Assembly (NCBI RefSeq): GCF_014837065.1
Contig: NZ_JACSPP010000043.1
Location: 1-34,065, forward strand
DNA length: 34,065 nucleotides
DNA from: Phocaeicola intestinalis
GTDB lineage: Bacteria > Bacteroidota > Bacteroidia > Bacteroidales > Bacteroidaceae
Reading direction: 5' to 3'
Positions 17,153-24,604 of this stretch are shown one piece after another. The position numbers and the translations under genes are program-made. Within the stretch, counting starts at the first letter, position 1. Every line of letters begins with the position of its first letter. The notes below the pieces were generated by a model that saw only the letters and a program-made list of their open reading frames with translations, had not been told where the DNA came from and did no database searches.

Positions 17153-17817
17153 GAATCTTCTTGAATTTGTTTGTTGTTGTTTTGCCTTGGCGAATAAAAC
17201 GTTTTTTATTGGTGAAATTGTATCATTATCAGATTCATCCGACAGCAAGAATTGGGTTGTCTTATATTTATCCTAAGCATCTTGTTATGGAAGAAGGTGC
17301 ATACATTGGTCATTTAAATGTGGCTATTCATTTGGAAAAAATGATTTTGCATAAAAATGTAACAATTGCACGGAGTAATTGGATGACAGGTTTTCCTATT
17401 GCTGCAAATTCAAAACATTTTGCGCATGACAAGGAACGGAAAAGCGAATTAATCATTGGAAAAGAATCAGCCATTACCAAGAATCACCACATTGATTGCA
17501 CGAACAGTATTCATATAGGTGACTATGTAACGATTGCTGGATATAATTCTCAATTATTGACGCATTCAATAGATGTTTATAAATCCAGACAAGACAGCCA
17601 TCCTATTACAATAGGAGACTATTGCTTTGTTTCGACAGGAGTTGTCATATTAGGTGGTGCTACGTTGCCATCTTATTCACTATTGGCGGCAGGCGCTGTA
17701 TTAACAAAATCGTTTGAAAAAGAATGGGTTATTTATGCAGGAGTGCCTGCTAAACCGATTAAAAATATACCCACTGATGCAAGATATTTTCATCGTGAAC
17801 AAGGATTTGTTTATTAA
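17149..17817 (+). CDS. Hexapeptide-repeat acyltransferase
   Basis: 222-aa left-handed beta-helix transferase, probably an O-acetyltransferase acting on capsule sugar. The N-terminal 35 residues are hydrophobic and basic. The hexapeptide section includes YIGHLNVAIHLEKMILHKNV, SIHIGDYVTIAGYNSQLLTHS with the active-site-type His, and ITIGDYCFVSTGVVILGG. The C-terminal YAGVPAKPIKNI is the common closing motif. An insert around 85-115 (FAHDKERKSELIIGKESAIT) resembles the loop in colanic-acid-type acetyltransferases. It overlaps the preceding GT4 stop by four bases and lies 7 bp before the next GT4. AT-rich composition matches the cassette. Confidence 0.88.
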   Translation: MRIFLNLFVVVLPWRIKRFLLVKLYHYQIHPTARIGLSYIYPKHLVMEEGAYIGHLNVAIHLEKMILHKNVTIARSNWMTGFPIAANSKHFAHDKERKSELIIGKESAITKNHHIDCTNSIHIGDYVTIAGYNSQLLTHSIDVYKSRQDSHPITIGDYCFVSTGVVILGGATLPSYSLLAAGAVLTKSFEKEWVIYAGVPAKPIKNIPTDARYFHREQGFVY

Positions 17818-17824
17818 ATAAATT

Positions 17825-18925
17825 ATGCGAATTATTCACTACATCCCCAGCATAGACCGTACATCGGGTGGTACGACTTCTTATCTTCAGCTTCTTGCCA
17901 AGGAGTTGGGTAAATTGGTAGAACTGTATGTCGTAACTCATGCATCGGAAAATCCGGTTGAGATTGAAAATTGTCAAGTCTATTATATCGCTACGTTGAG
18001 GCACGTAGGAGAAATGAAACGGCAATGGATGTATTGGCTTAATGAATTGGAACCGGATGTAGTACATGTCAATACATGTTGGATGCCTCAGTGTGCTTTG
18101 GTACAGAGGTGGGCGCAACGGGTAGGATATAAGATAGTGCTTACTCCGCATGGTATGCTGGAACCGTGGATAATGAAACGGCATTATTGGACAAGGAAAG
18201 TACCGGCTCTTCTGTTTTACCAGAAAGCTGCCATAAAAAAAGCTGATTGTTTGCATGCTACGGCGGAGAGCGAAAAAGAGAATCTGCTCAAATTGGGTTA
18301 TAATTCACGCATCACGGTTATTCCCAATGGGATAGATGTTGAATCAATCGTCCTAAAACAGAGCTGGAAAAGGAACAGGCAGATTTTGTTTTTGTCGCGT
18401 ATCCATGTAAAAAAAGGTATTGAGTTTCTTTTGGAAGCTGTTGCCGCGCTGAAAGAGAAGCTGCAAGGCTATACCATTTATATTGCAGGGGAAGGTGATG
18501 CGGCGTATATTGACCAGCTGAAAACGAAGGCACAATCATCAGGTATAGGACAACTGGTCAAGTTTTGCGGTGGGGTATATGGAGACGAGAAGTGGAGGCT
18601 GTTCCGTCAAGCCGATGTGTTTGTGCTTCCTACCTATTCGGAAAACTTCGGTATTGTAGTGGCTGAGGCTTTGGCATGTGGGACACCGGTCGTAACAACC
18701 AAAGGGACTCCATGGGAAGAGTTGCAGACGTACCGTTGCGGTTGGTGGACGGAGATAGGCACGCAACCTCTTGTTAACGCTTTGAATGAGTTTCTGTCTT
18801 TAAACGAGTCCGAACTGGAGGCGATGGGAAAGAACGGGCGCAGGCTGGTAGAAAAAAAATATTCGGCAAAGAAAATGGCTGAGGATATGGTTCGGCTGTA
18901 TGGGAAAATTTTGATGAAGGAATAA
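17825..18925 (+). CDS. GT4 family glycosyltransferase
   Basis: 366-aa retaining GT-B glycosyltransferase. The acceptor-side N-terminus is MRIIHYIPSIDRTSGGTTSY. The linker holds ITVIPNGIDVES. The donor domain starts with ILFLSRIHVKKGIEFLLEAV, and the EX7E motif is complete: E273-NFGIVVA-E281 in YSENFGIVVAEALACGTPVV. This is a full-length textbook member. It is the last glycosyltransferase of the AT-rich series, and its composition is already intermediate. A new promoter starts right after it (18942-18972), so the long operon probably ends here. Confidence 0.94.
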   Translation: MRIIHYIPSIDRTSGGTTSYLQLLAKELGKLVELYVVTHASENPVEIENCQVYYIATLRHVGEMKRQWMYWLNELEPDVVHVNTCWMPQCALVQRWAQRVGYKIVLTPHGMLEPWIMKRHYWTRKVPALLFYQKAAIKKADCLHATAESEKENLLKLGYNSRITVIPNGIDVESIVLKQSWKRNRQILFLSRIHVKKGIEFLLEAVAALKEKLQGYTIYIAGEGDAAYIDQLKTKAQSSGIGQLVKFCGGVYGDEKWRLFRQADVFVLPTYSENFGIVVAEALACGTPVVTTKGTPWEELQTYRCGWWTEIGTQPLVNALNEFLSLNESELEAMGKNGRRLVEKKYSAKKMAEDMVRLYGKILMKE

Positions 18926-18941
18926 AAAACGGAACGTAAGT

Positions 18942-18972
18942 CTTGGTTAACCAATAATTAACGCTATCTTTG
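18942..18972 (+). promoter_or_regulatory. Bacteroidales-type promoter (near consensus)
   Basis: CTTG (18942-18945), 19 bases, TATCTTTG (18965-18972). The -7 box fits TAnnTTTG exactly and the -33 box differs by one base. It precedes the ATG at 18997 of the truncated Rpn-type gene by 24 bases and rules out the upstream in-frame start at 18970, which lies inside the -7 box. Confidence 0.65.
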
Positions 18973-18996
18973 CAAAAAGACCAATACTTAACGACC

Positions 18997-19353
18997 ATGT
19001 CCAGATTCATCAACCCTTTTACCGATGTGGGTTTCAAGCGCATCTTCGAGGTACTGAAGCACATGGAAACATTACAAAGATTGCCATTCAAAGCTCGTAA
19101 AGCTGTATTCAAGAAATTGGAGGAAATAACCGACATCGCTTCTCTTTCTAAAGAGGAACGCATGAAGTATGATGAAAGCATCAAAGTGTATCGCGATAAT
19201 CTTGTAACGAGAGCTGCCGCCATAGAGGAAGGCAAGAAAGAAGCGAATATTGCAACTGCCCGAAATATGAAAGCCGATGGATTACCTGTTGACTTTATAG
19301 TGAAATATACCGGACTTACTGCGGAAGAAATAGAAGCGATCGGATTAGAATGA
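18997..19353 (+). CDS. Rpn-family (PD-(D/E)XK) nuclease/transposase-like protein, internally deleted
   Basis: 118 aa. The first residues (SRFINPFTDVGFKRIF) are the hallmark start of the abundant Bacteroidales Rpn/PD-(D/E)XK family, and the end (EEGKKEANIATARNMKADGL) is its hallmark C-terminus. Full members are around 290-300 aa. Here residue 17 jumps straight to the late region (EVLKHMETLQRLPFKARKAV), so the nuclease core with the D/E-x-K catalytic residues is absent. The frame is kept across the junction, so a stable short protein could be made, but it cannot be an active nuclease. The gene retains its own promoter and is unrelated to polysaccharide synthesis. It is best regarded as an in-frame deletion derivative. 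Confidence 0.75.
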   Translation: MSRFINPFTDVGFKRIFEVLKHMETLQRLPFKARKAVFKKLEEITDIASLSKEERMKYDESIKVYRDNLVTRAAAIEEGKKEANIATARNMKADGLPVDFIVKYTGLTAEEIEAIGLE

Positions 19354-19464
19354 TAGGGGATGTATATCGCATAAAAATGGATGAACGTAATGGCATTAGG
19401 CCGAAAGCAGGAGATTCTTTTTATGGATTGTAAAATTGCTAATAGCACAGAAGTATTTTCAGAA

Positions 19465-19609
19465 ACGCAGATTAACACGGATTTTCGCGGATTATTTTTA
19501 TTGACTATTGAACTATTTACGATTTACTATTTTGCCTTAAATCGTACTTTGTCAATCGAAAAATTGTAAATAAAATAATCTGCACTAATCTGCGAAAATC
19601 TGTGTTTTC
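19465..19609. repeat. Inverted repeat of AATCTGTGTT-type units
   Basis: The left arm contains AACACGGATTTTCGCGGATTA (from 19475). The right arm (19571-19606) reads on the other strand as AACACAGATTTTCGCAGATT followed by one extra GTGCAGATTA unit. The arms are separated by about 70 AT-rich bases. The same unit type recurs at 6493-6504/6610-6620 and 28160-28193, so it is a dispersed intergenic hairpin family. It fills much of the 19354-19763 gap. Confidence 0.65.
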
Positions 19610-19646
19610 TAATCGTGTCATTTAATTTTGTACACTTATTTATATT

Positions 19647-19744
19647 CAATTGCAGAGGCAATTGTATTGGCTATCGCAGGCTTTTGATTTACTGAATATC
19701 TGATAGCATGCACACAAACATGCACTCAGTAAATGTGAATGTTC
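19647..19744. repeat. Two adjacent stem-loops before truncated acetyltransferase
   Basis: CAATTGC-AGAG-GCAATTG (19647-19664) is a perfect 7-bp stem. Beside it ATTTACTGA (19687-19695) pairs perfectly with TCAGTAAAT (19736-19744), enclosing an inner GCATG/CATGC. They lie just upstream of the ATG at 19764. They may be regulatory RNA structure or the ends of a lost element. No T-tract follows. Confidence 0.5.
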
Positions 19745-19763
19745 AAATTAATTTACTCATAAC

Positions 19764-20000
19764 ATGGATTTGACGAAACACACGCCCGGATATGTGTCTG
19801 TGAGCGTGAAGATGAAGCGTGCCGTATGGAATGTAACGGCAGCTTTGCTTTTCCGCCCTTTCCCTACCAAAATATTTCGTCCGTGGCGTATCTTTTTGCT
19901 GAAATTGTTTGGTGCTAAAGTGGAATGGGATGCGGAAGTATATGCTTCTGTCCGGATTTGGAAACCATGGAACCTGCAGATTTTCAAAACTGACGTATGA
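19764..20000 (+). pseudogene. Truncated WcaF-type acetyltransferase
   Basis: 78 codons that match the N-terminal third of WcaF-type (colanic acid) acetyltransferases: an N-terminal TPGYVSVSVKMKRAVWNVTA, the conserved LFRPFPTKIFRPWRIFLLKLFGA, and then only the first beta-helix turn (VYASVRIWKPWNLQI) before an early stop. The hexapeptide domain with the catalytic His is missing. It is followed after 22 bases by a complete relative. The pair looks like a fusion or recombination scar between two related genes, not a simple frameshift: the lost part is not found in another frame. Confidence 0.7.
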
Positions 20001-20022
20001 TATAAATTCTGACTTATTATTT

Positions 20023-20583
20023 ATGGAAATGCAAAAGGTACAACTAGCCACATTTACCACAGGATCGTTTGATAAGGGAGCAGGCTTTGTCAAGCAAGTG
20101 CTTTGGTATATGATTAATGCTCTTATCGTCCGTGCTTCTTGGAATCCCAATATGAAAATCAAAATTTGTTTGTTGAGATTGTTTGGGGCGCAGATAGGTA
20201 AGGGGTTGGTCTTGAAGAATAATGTAACTATCAAGTTCCCATGGAAACTGGTAGTAGGCGATAATGTCTGGATAGGGGAAAATGTGTGGATTGATAATTT
20301 GGATAAAGTGGTGATAGGCAGCGATGTCTGCATTTCGCAAGGCGCATTGTTGCTGACGGGGAATCATGACTATACTTTACCCACTTTTGATTACCGGAAT
20401 GCACCTATTTATATAGAAGATGGTGCTTGGATTGGAGCAAAGTCTGTAGTATGTCCAGGCGTAATGGTATGCACTCATGCTATTTTAACCGTAGGGTCGG
20501 TGGCGACCAAAGATATGGAGTCGTATGGTATATATCAAGGAAATCCTGCTGTGAAGATAAGGGAACGGATTGTAAAGCAGTAG
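20023..20583 (+). CDS. WcaF-type acetyltransferase
   Basis: 186-aa left-handed beta-helix O-acetyltransferase of the colanic acid WcaF type. It has the family N-terminus (KQVLWYMINALIVRASWNP), then the beta-helix with KFPWKLVVGDNVWIGENVWI, the active-site His in LLTGNHDYTLP, and the closing YQGNPAVKIRER. The frame is open further upstream, but the ATG at 20023 gives the family-length protein and the earlier residues do not resemble the family. It is preceded by a truncated relative and followed by a 241-bp gap with a hairpin at 20733-20777. It is likely the last enzyme of this part of the capsule locus, decorating a sugar with acetate. Confidence 0.88.
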   Translation: MEMQKVQLATFTTGSFDKGAGFVKQVLWYMINALIVRASWNPNMKIKICLLRLFGAQIGKGLVLKNNVTIKFPWKLVVGDNVWIGENVWIDNLDKVVIGSDVCISQGALLLTGNHDYTLPTFDYRNAPIYIEDGAWIGAKSVVCPGVMVCTHAILTVGSVATKDMESYGIYQGNPAVKIRERIVKQ

Positions 20584-20732
20584 CAAATGCTTAATAGAAA
20601 AAATATCATTACTCTGGATTTGTAATCATGAATATTCTTTAAGATTTTAACTGGTTAAATTCTTGAAGAAATGCACGTCATTTTAGTCTATTCTTAACTT
20701 GTAGGTTACAACTTTGTTTATTATGGCATATT

Positions 20733-20777
20733 AATTTGAATTCTGCAATAATTGGGTAAAATGCAGACATTCAAATT
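20733..20777. repeat. 15-bp inverted repeat with 14-base loop
   Basis: AATTTGAATTCTGCA (20733-20747) pairs with TGCAGACATTCAAATT (20762-20777), with one unpaired base. It is the strongest structure in the gap between the acetyltransferase and the GT2 gene at 20825. No T-run follows, so it is not a clear terminator. It could be an operator or an mRNA leader structure. The rest of the 20584-20824 gap shows nothing recognisable. Confidence 0.6.
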
Positions 20778-20824
20778 ACTTATTAGACATTGTGGTTCTC
20801 ACATTTTTTTTCAACTGTTATTTC

Positions 20825-21601
20825 ATGGTGAAAATTTCTATTATCACTTCTTGTTTTAATCGGGAAGCGACTATCGGGCAGACAATCGAAAGCGTATTGT
20901 CTCAGGATTATGCGGATATTGAGTACATCATTGTAGACGGTGCCAGCAGGGACAGGTCGCTGGAGATAATCAATTCGTATCAGGATTGTAGGATTGCCAA
21001 AGTGATTTCGGAGCCGGATACGGGTATGTATGAAGGCATCAATAAAGGTATCAAGGCTGCTACAGGCGATGTGATAGGGTTGTTACACTCGGACGATTTT
21101 CTGTTTGACAACCACGTTATTTCGAAAATAGCCGGAAGGTTTGAAGATACGGGGGCTGACTTGGTGTATGGCGACGGACTTTTTGTAGATGCAGCGGATA
21201 CAGATCGTGTGATACGAAACTGGATAAGTGGGCGTTATCATGGCTGGAAAGTCAGGATGGGGTGGCTGCCGCTGCATCCTACGGTATATGTACGCAGGTA
21301 TGTGATGGAACGGCTGGGGCTGTATGATGAGAGTTATAAGATTGCTTCTGACTCGGAACTGCTGGTGAGATACCTGTATAAGACGAAGTTGCACGTGGAG
21401 TATCTGAACCGGTATATCCTGAAGATGCGTATGGGGGGACTTTCGACCGATGCGGCACGTAGGATACAGATGTGGAAAGAAGACGTGAGGCTGTATAAAG
21501 AGCATGGTTTTTGGGGAGTACCTGAAAAGTTGATGAAGATGGGTTGGAAGATACCTCAGTTTGTTGAAGCGAAACTGAAACGGAGTTTTACCAATGACTG
21601 A
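20825..21601 (+). CDS. GT2 family glycosyltransferase (WcaA-like)
   Basis: 258-aa inverting GT-A glycosyltransferase. It shows KISIITSCFNREATIGQTIE at the N-terminus, D38 in IIVDGASRD, the subfamily signature SEPDTGMYEGINKGI at 62-76, and the metal motif SDD at 89-91 (LLHSDDFLFDN). The C-terminal WLPLHPTVYVRR region is typical of the WcaA/PGL-type GT2 subfamily. An upstream in-frame start at 20792 would add 11 hydrophobic residues; the ATG at 20825 is preferred. The stop overlaps the start of the nucleotidyltransferase gene by 8 bases, so the two are probably translated together. Composition returns to the less AT-rich host-like level here. Confidence 0.92.
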   Translation: MVKISIITSCFNREATIGQTIESVLSQDYADIEYIIVDGASRDRSLEIINSYQDCRIAKVISEPDTGMYEGINKGIKAATGDVIGLLHSDDFLFDNHVISKIAGRFEDTGADLVYGDGLFVDAADTDRVIRNWISGRYHGWKVRMGWLPLHPTVYVRRYVMERLGLYDESYKIASDSELLVRYLYKTKLHVEYLNRYILKMRMGGLSTDAARRIQMWKEDVRLYKEHGFWGVPEKLMKMGWKIPQFVEAKLKRSFTND

Positions 21602-22622
21602 CCTGAGAGAGGCTTTTTGTTTTTTCTTACGCAGGGGATTGGGGGACATGCTGCAAACGAGAGAGCCGGAGCTTGTCCTGACGCGTGAGGAATGGAAACT
21701 ATTGTTCCGTATGGCTTCTGTGCAGGCAGTATCGGGGGTTTTTATAGACGGGGTGGCATCTGTGTCTTTACGTCCCGACCGTGACTTGTGGGAGCAATGG
21801 ATTGCCCACTTGTTTTACCTGGAACAGATAAACGAGCGTATTGCCGGCAGGGGAGAAGAATGGGTAGGAAGGCTTGCTGAGGCAGGCATTCGGGCACAGG
21901 TGTTCAAAGGTTCTTCGGTGGCAGCATGGTATCCGTATCCGTTGCACCGGAGCTTTGGAGATATCGACCTGGTAGTAGAAGAGGGTTGGCAAAAACTGGA
22001 AGAATGGCTGCACGGGCAAGGCGTTCCGTTTCGGAATGAATGGGGCGACCTGGTGGTGCATGAAGGGGGATTGACTACTGTGGAGTTTCATCCGCATTGG
22101 GAATATCTTTATAATCCGGTGATGAATGTCCGTCTTCAGGACTGGCTGAAAGAAGGGAGCAGTAACGAGCTTTATCTGGTTTGTCTGATTGTACACTTGC
22201 GGCGGCATTTCCTGACGTATGGGATTGGTTTGAAGCAGGTGTGTGATGTGACGATGATGTTGCGTCGTGCGCATTTGAATCAGTCTAAGCTGGCATATAT
22301 GTTGGAGCGGTTACGTTTGAAGAGGTTCTGCAGGGTTTTGTTCGGATTTATAGATACTTATTTGGGAGGGGCGGAGAGTTATCCTTTTGTTCCTCTGTTC
22401 AGCGATAAAGATTTTGCCTTGATGCGTGAGGTGATATTCCATGAAGGATATTTACTGAAACAGGCTCAAGAGGAAAAAGGAGCGAAAGAGCGTTTTCCAC
22501 TTGTCCGGATAGGCAGGCATGCCTGGTTCTGGATGAGACGGAGCCTGCGGCTGGGCGGCATGATGCCCGATGAGGCGTGTTGGTTCTTGCTGCATCAGGT
22601 GATGCGAAGGGTAGGCTTTTAG
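21594..22622 (+). CDS. NTP_transf_5-type nucleotidyltransferase family protein
   Basis: 342 aa. The nucleotidyltransferase-fold core is visible as VFKGSSVAAWYPYPLHRSFGDIDLVV. G106-S107 gives the glycine-serine turn and D123-I-D125 the metal-binding pair. The remaining helical C-terminal half (VCLIVHLRRHFLTYGIGLKQVCDV) is typical of the uncharacterised NTP_transf_5 family. Members occur in exopolysaccharide loci and also in some lasso-peptide clusters; the substrate is not known in most cases. It is translationally coupled to the GT2 upstream. The downstream peptidase-exporter and the PqqD-like gene across the convergent junction fit the company this family keeps. A role in modifying a peptide or sugar carrier is inference. 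Confidence 0.85.
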   Translation: MTDLREAFCFFLRRGLGDMLQTREPELVLTREEWKLLFRMASVQAVSGVFIDGVASVSLRPDRDLWEQWIAHLFYLEQINERIAGRGEEWVGRLAEAGIRAQVFKGSSVAAWYPYPLHRSFGDIDLVVEEGWQKLEEWLHGQGVPFRNEWGDLVVHEGGLTTVEFHPHWEYLYNPVMNVRLQDWLKEGSSNELYLVCLIVHLRRHFLTYGIGLKQVCDVTMMLRRAHLNQSKLAYMLERLRLKRFCRVLFGFIDTYLGGAESYPFVPLFSDKDFALMREVIFHEGYLLKQAQEEKGAKERFPLVRIGRHAWFWMRRSLRLGGMMPDEACWFLLHQVMRRVGF

Positions 22623-22624
22623 TT

Positions 22625-22675
22625 GGCGAGTTGACAAGGTTTCTGAGCCTTGCTCCCTTGTTGTCTTGTTAACTT
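22625..22675. repeat. Hairpin of AACAAGG-type units
   Basis: GTTGACAAG near 22630 pairs (8 of 9) with CTTGTTAAC near 22665, with additional CCTTG/CAAGG units between. It lies directly after the nucleotidyltransferase stop codon and is built in the same way as the larger hairpin at 24485-24592. Confidence 0.5.
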
Positions 22676-22720
22676 GATCCCTAAGAATAAGAATTATCAA
22701 CCATTTAATATTTAAGTAAA

Positions 22721-24484
22721 ATGAAAAAACTTGTAATGGGATTCGGGATGTTACTGTTGGTTATCAGCAGTAGCATCCATGCACAGACTGTGGTAAGCGA
22801 TACGCTGGTCAGTGAAGAGGTGGTACAGCCTCAACCTACTGATGATGAATATCGCATAGTGACTAACCGGTTTTGGGATAACTGGTTCATCTTGGGAGAC
22901 TTTGGAGGTCATGCCTATGCGGGCGACTATGGAAGTGTAGGTGACTTTAACGGATTGCTTTCTCCGGATTTCAATGTCGGTATCGGTAAATGGTTTACAC
23001 CTGGAATCGGTGCGAAAATCCAGTTCGGACTGTCCAATTCGAAAGGGTATAGCAAAGAGGAAACATATTTTACCTATGGCGATCCGATGACAGCATCGGA
23101 TGGTTCGCTTTACTGGAAATCGAAAAACAAGTGGTGGGACTTGAACATCAATGCGATGTTTAACTTGTCCCGTCTTATCAAAGGATACGAGGGTAAGGAG
23201 TCGGACCGGCTGATGAACCAGTTTATCGCTTCGGTAGGTATCGGTGCCTTGCATCACCGTGACATTGATGCGCAACGCAATGAATGGAGCGGTCATTTCG
23301 AATTGCAGTACAGCCGTTTCTTCAACAAGAAGAAAAACATTTCGCTGGATGTAAAGGCGCATGCTATTCTGTTTCAGACCAACTTCGACGGCATAACCCT
23401 GAAGACAAATGGAGAAAATAGCAAGTGGTGGGATTCGAATATCGGTCTGAGTGTCGGCGTGACTTATTATTTCAAGAAACGACATTGGGACAGATGTGTA
23501 CCGTGCCAAAGTCCGGTATATATCAACAATACATATATGCCGGCACCGGTGGTACAGGAATGCCCCGAATACAAGACACTGGAATTTTATGTATTCTTCC
23601 CGAACAACTATTCGGGACGCGACGATGCGCCTATCGTAGCAGATGCTCCGGTAAATGCTATCGATTATCTGGCATCGGGTATCTTTACACAGAAAGGATT
23701 CAAGAATGCAGAAGCTGTAGACCGGCTGTTGGCATCAGGTGGTTCGCTGGTTTCTTTGGCTACGGTGGATATAGCTACCGAAAAGGCAAACCGGTGTAAA
23801 CCGGCAGAAGGGGTAGCCCGTGGATACGAAATGTCTTCCGAGCCGATTTCATTACCGATGGATGCTGGCAGTATGCGTGCATTCGAAGAGAAGATGGATT
23901 ACTATTATGCACCGATTTACGAAGGTGGAAAGACTTGGTATTATCGTGTAGATAAGGAAACTACCACACAGAGTCTGTTGTCGGATGACAATTACCGTGA
24001 AAGTACTTCTTACGGCCTGAATGCTCACCGTGGTCTGGATATGGTGAAGAAAAACATGAAGACCAGTGCAGATGCTTCTTTGTATAGCTTTGCTGATGTC
24101 TATGCGGCTATTGAAGGTAATGGTGGATACGTGGCACAGGCTGCAGATGAGGCTACAGTGAAGGAACTGAATGATATCTTGCAGAAAGGCCGTATCCTGT
24201 ATGTGCAGGCAGAAGGGCTGGCTACCAGTCAGGATAATTATGTCGGCGAAAATGCCGAGAATATCGGACTGGAACGTAATAAGACGTTGGCATATAATCG
24301 TGCATATACGGTTATCAAATGGTTGAGAGGTAACGCAATGTTTAAGAATGTATCGAACAATGATTTCTCTATCAATGCGTTGACCGACCCGATTGTTACG
24401 GTAAATGATAAGAGTACGCAAGGGCTGAACGCAAAACTGAACCGCTGCGTAAAAGTACGGATTCATTGCGTGATTGATAAATAA
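22721..24484 (+). CDS. Outer-membrane beta-barrel / OmpA-like protein
   Basis: 587 aa with a clear signal peptide (cleavage predicted after SIHA, residue 21). Residues about 45-260 look like an outer-membrane barrel, with alternating strands such as NVGIGKWFTPGIGAKIQFGL and WDSNIGLSVGVTYYF. The middle part is of unknown type. The C-terminal 110 residues resemble an OmpA-like peptidoglycan-binding fold, with RILYVQAEGLATSQ early and NKTLAYNRAYTVIKWL plus LNRCVKVRI near the end. Two Cys in RCVPCQ precede the periplasmic part. The protein could link the outer membrane to peptidoglycan and serve as a pore or anchor. It is flanked by repeat hairpins on both sides, so it may be transcribed as its own unit. 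Binding to a secreted product of the neighbouring exporter is possible but not shown. Confidence 0.82.
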   Translation: MKKLVMGFGMLLLVISSSIHAQTVVSDTLVSEEVVQPQPTDDEYRIVTNRFWDNWFILGDFGGHAYAGDYGSVGDFNGLLSPDFNVGIGKWFTPGIGAKIQFGLSNSKGYSKEETYFTYGDPMTASDGSLYWKSKNKWWDLNINAMFNLSRLIKGYEGKESDRLMNQFIASVGIGALHHRDIDAQRNEWSGHFELQYSRFFNKKKNISLDVKAHAILFQTNFDGITLKTNGENSKWWDSNIGLSVGVTYYFKKRHWDRCVPCQSPVYINNTYMPAPVVQECPEYKTLEFYVFFPNNYSGRDDAPIVADAPVNAIDYLASGIFTQKGFKNAEAVDRLLASGGSLVSLATVDIATEKANRCKPAEGVARGYEMSSEPISLPMDAGSMRAFEEKMDYYYAPIYEGGKTWYYRVDKETTTQSLLSDDNYRESTSYGLNAHRGLDMVKKNMKTSADASLYSFADVYAAIEGNGGYVAQAADEATVKELNDILQKGRILYVQAEGLATSQDNYVGENAENIGLERNKTLAYNRAYTVIKWLRGNAMFKNVSNNDFSINALTDPIVTVNDKSTQGLNAKLNRCVKVRIHCVIDK

Positions 24485-24592
24485 GTAACAAGGTGACGAG
24501 GTGGTGAAGTGACAAGATCCTGAATCGTTTGGCTAAAGGTTTTTTAAAGCCTTGTCACCTTGTCACCTCGTCATCTTGTCACCTTGTTACCT
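24485..24592. repeat. Long hairpin of AAGGTGAC-type ~10-nt units
   Basis: The left arm (24485-24517) is built of AACAAGGTGACGAGGTG-like units. The right arm (24550-24592) consists of CTTGTCACC units and is approximately its reverse complement over more than 30 bases. The loop contains GGCTAAAGGTTTTTTAAAGCC. It starts 1 base after the OmpA-like stop and ends 12 bases before the next ATG. This architecture matches 3432-3560 with a different unit. Confidence 0.7.
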
Positions 24593-24604
24593 TCAAAAAC
24601 GATT

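Noticed and set aside
19381..19569. Small 62-codon plus-strand frame
   Set aside because: It runs through the AATCTGTGTT-type repeat, has no homology I recognise and no promoter or ribosome site.
22751..23509. Minus-strand frame of 252 codons inside the OmpA-like gene
   Set aside because: It is opposite a gene with clear signal peptide and barrel features and has no domain of its own.
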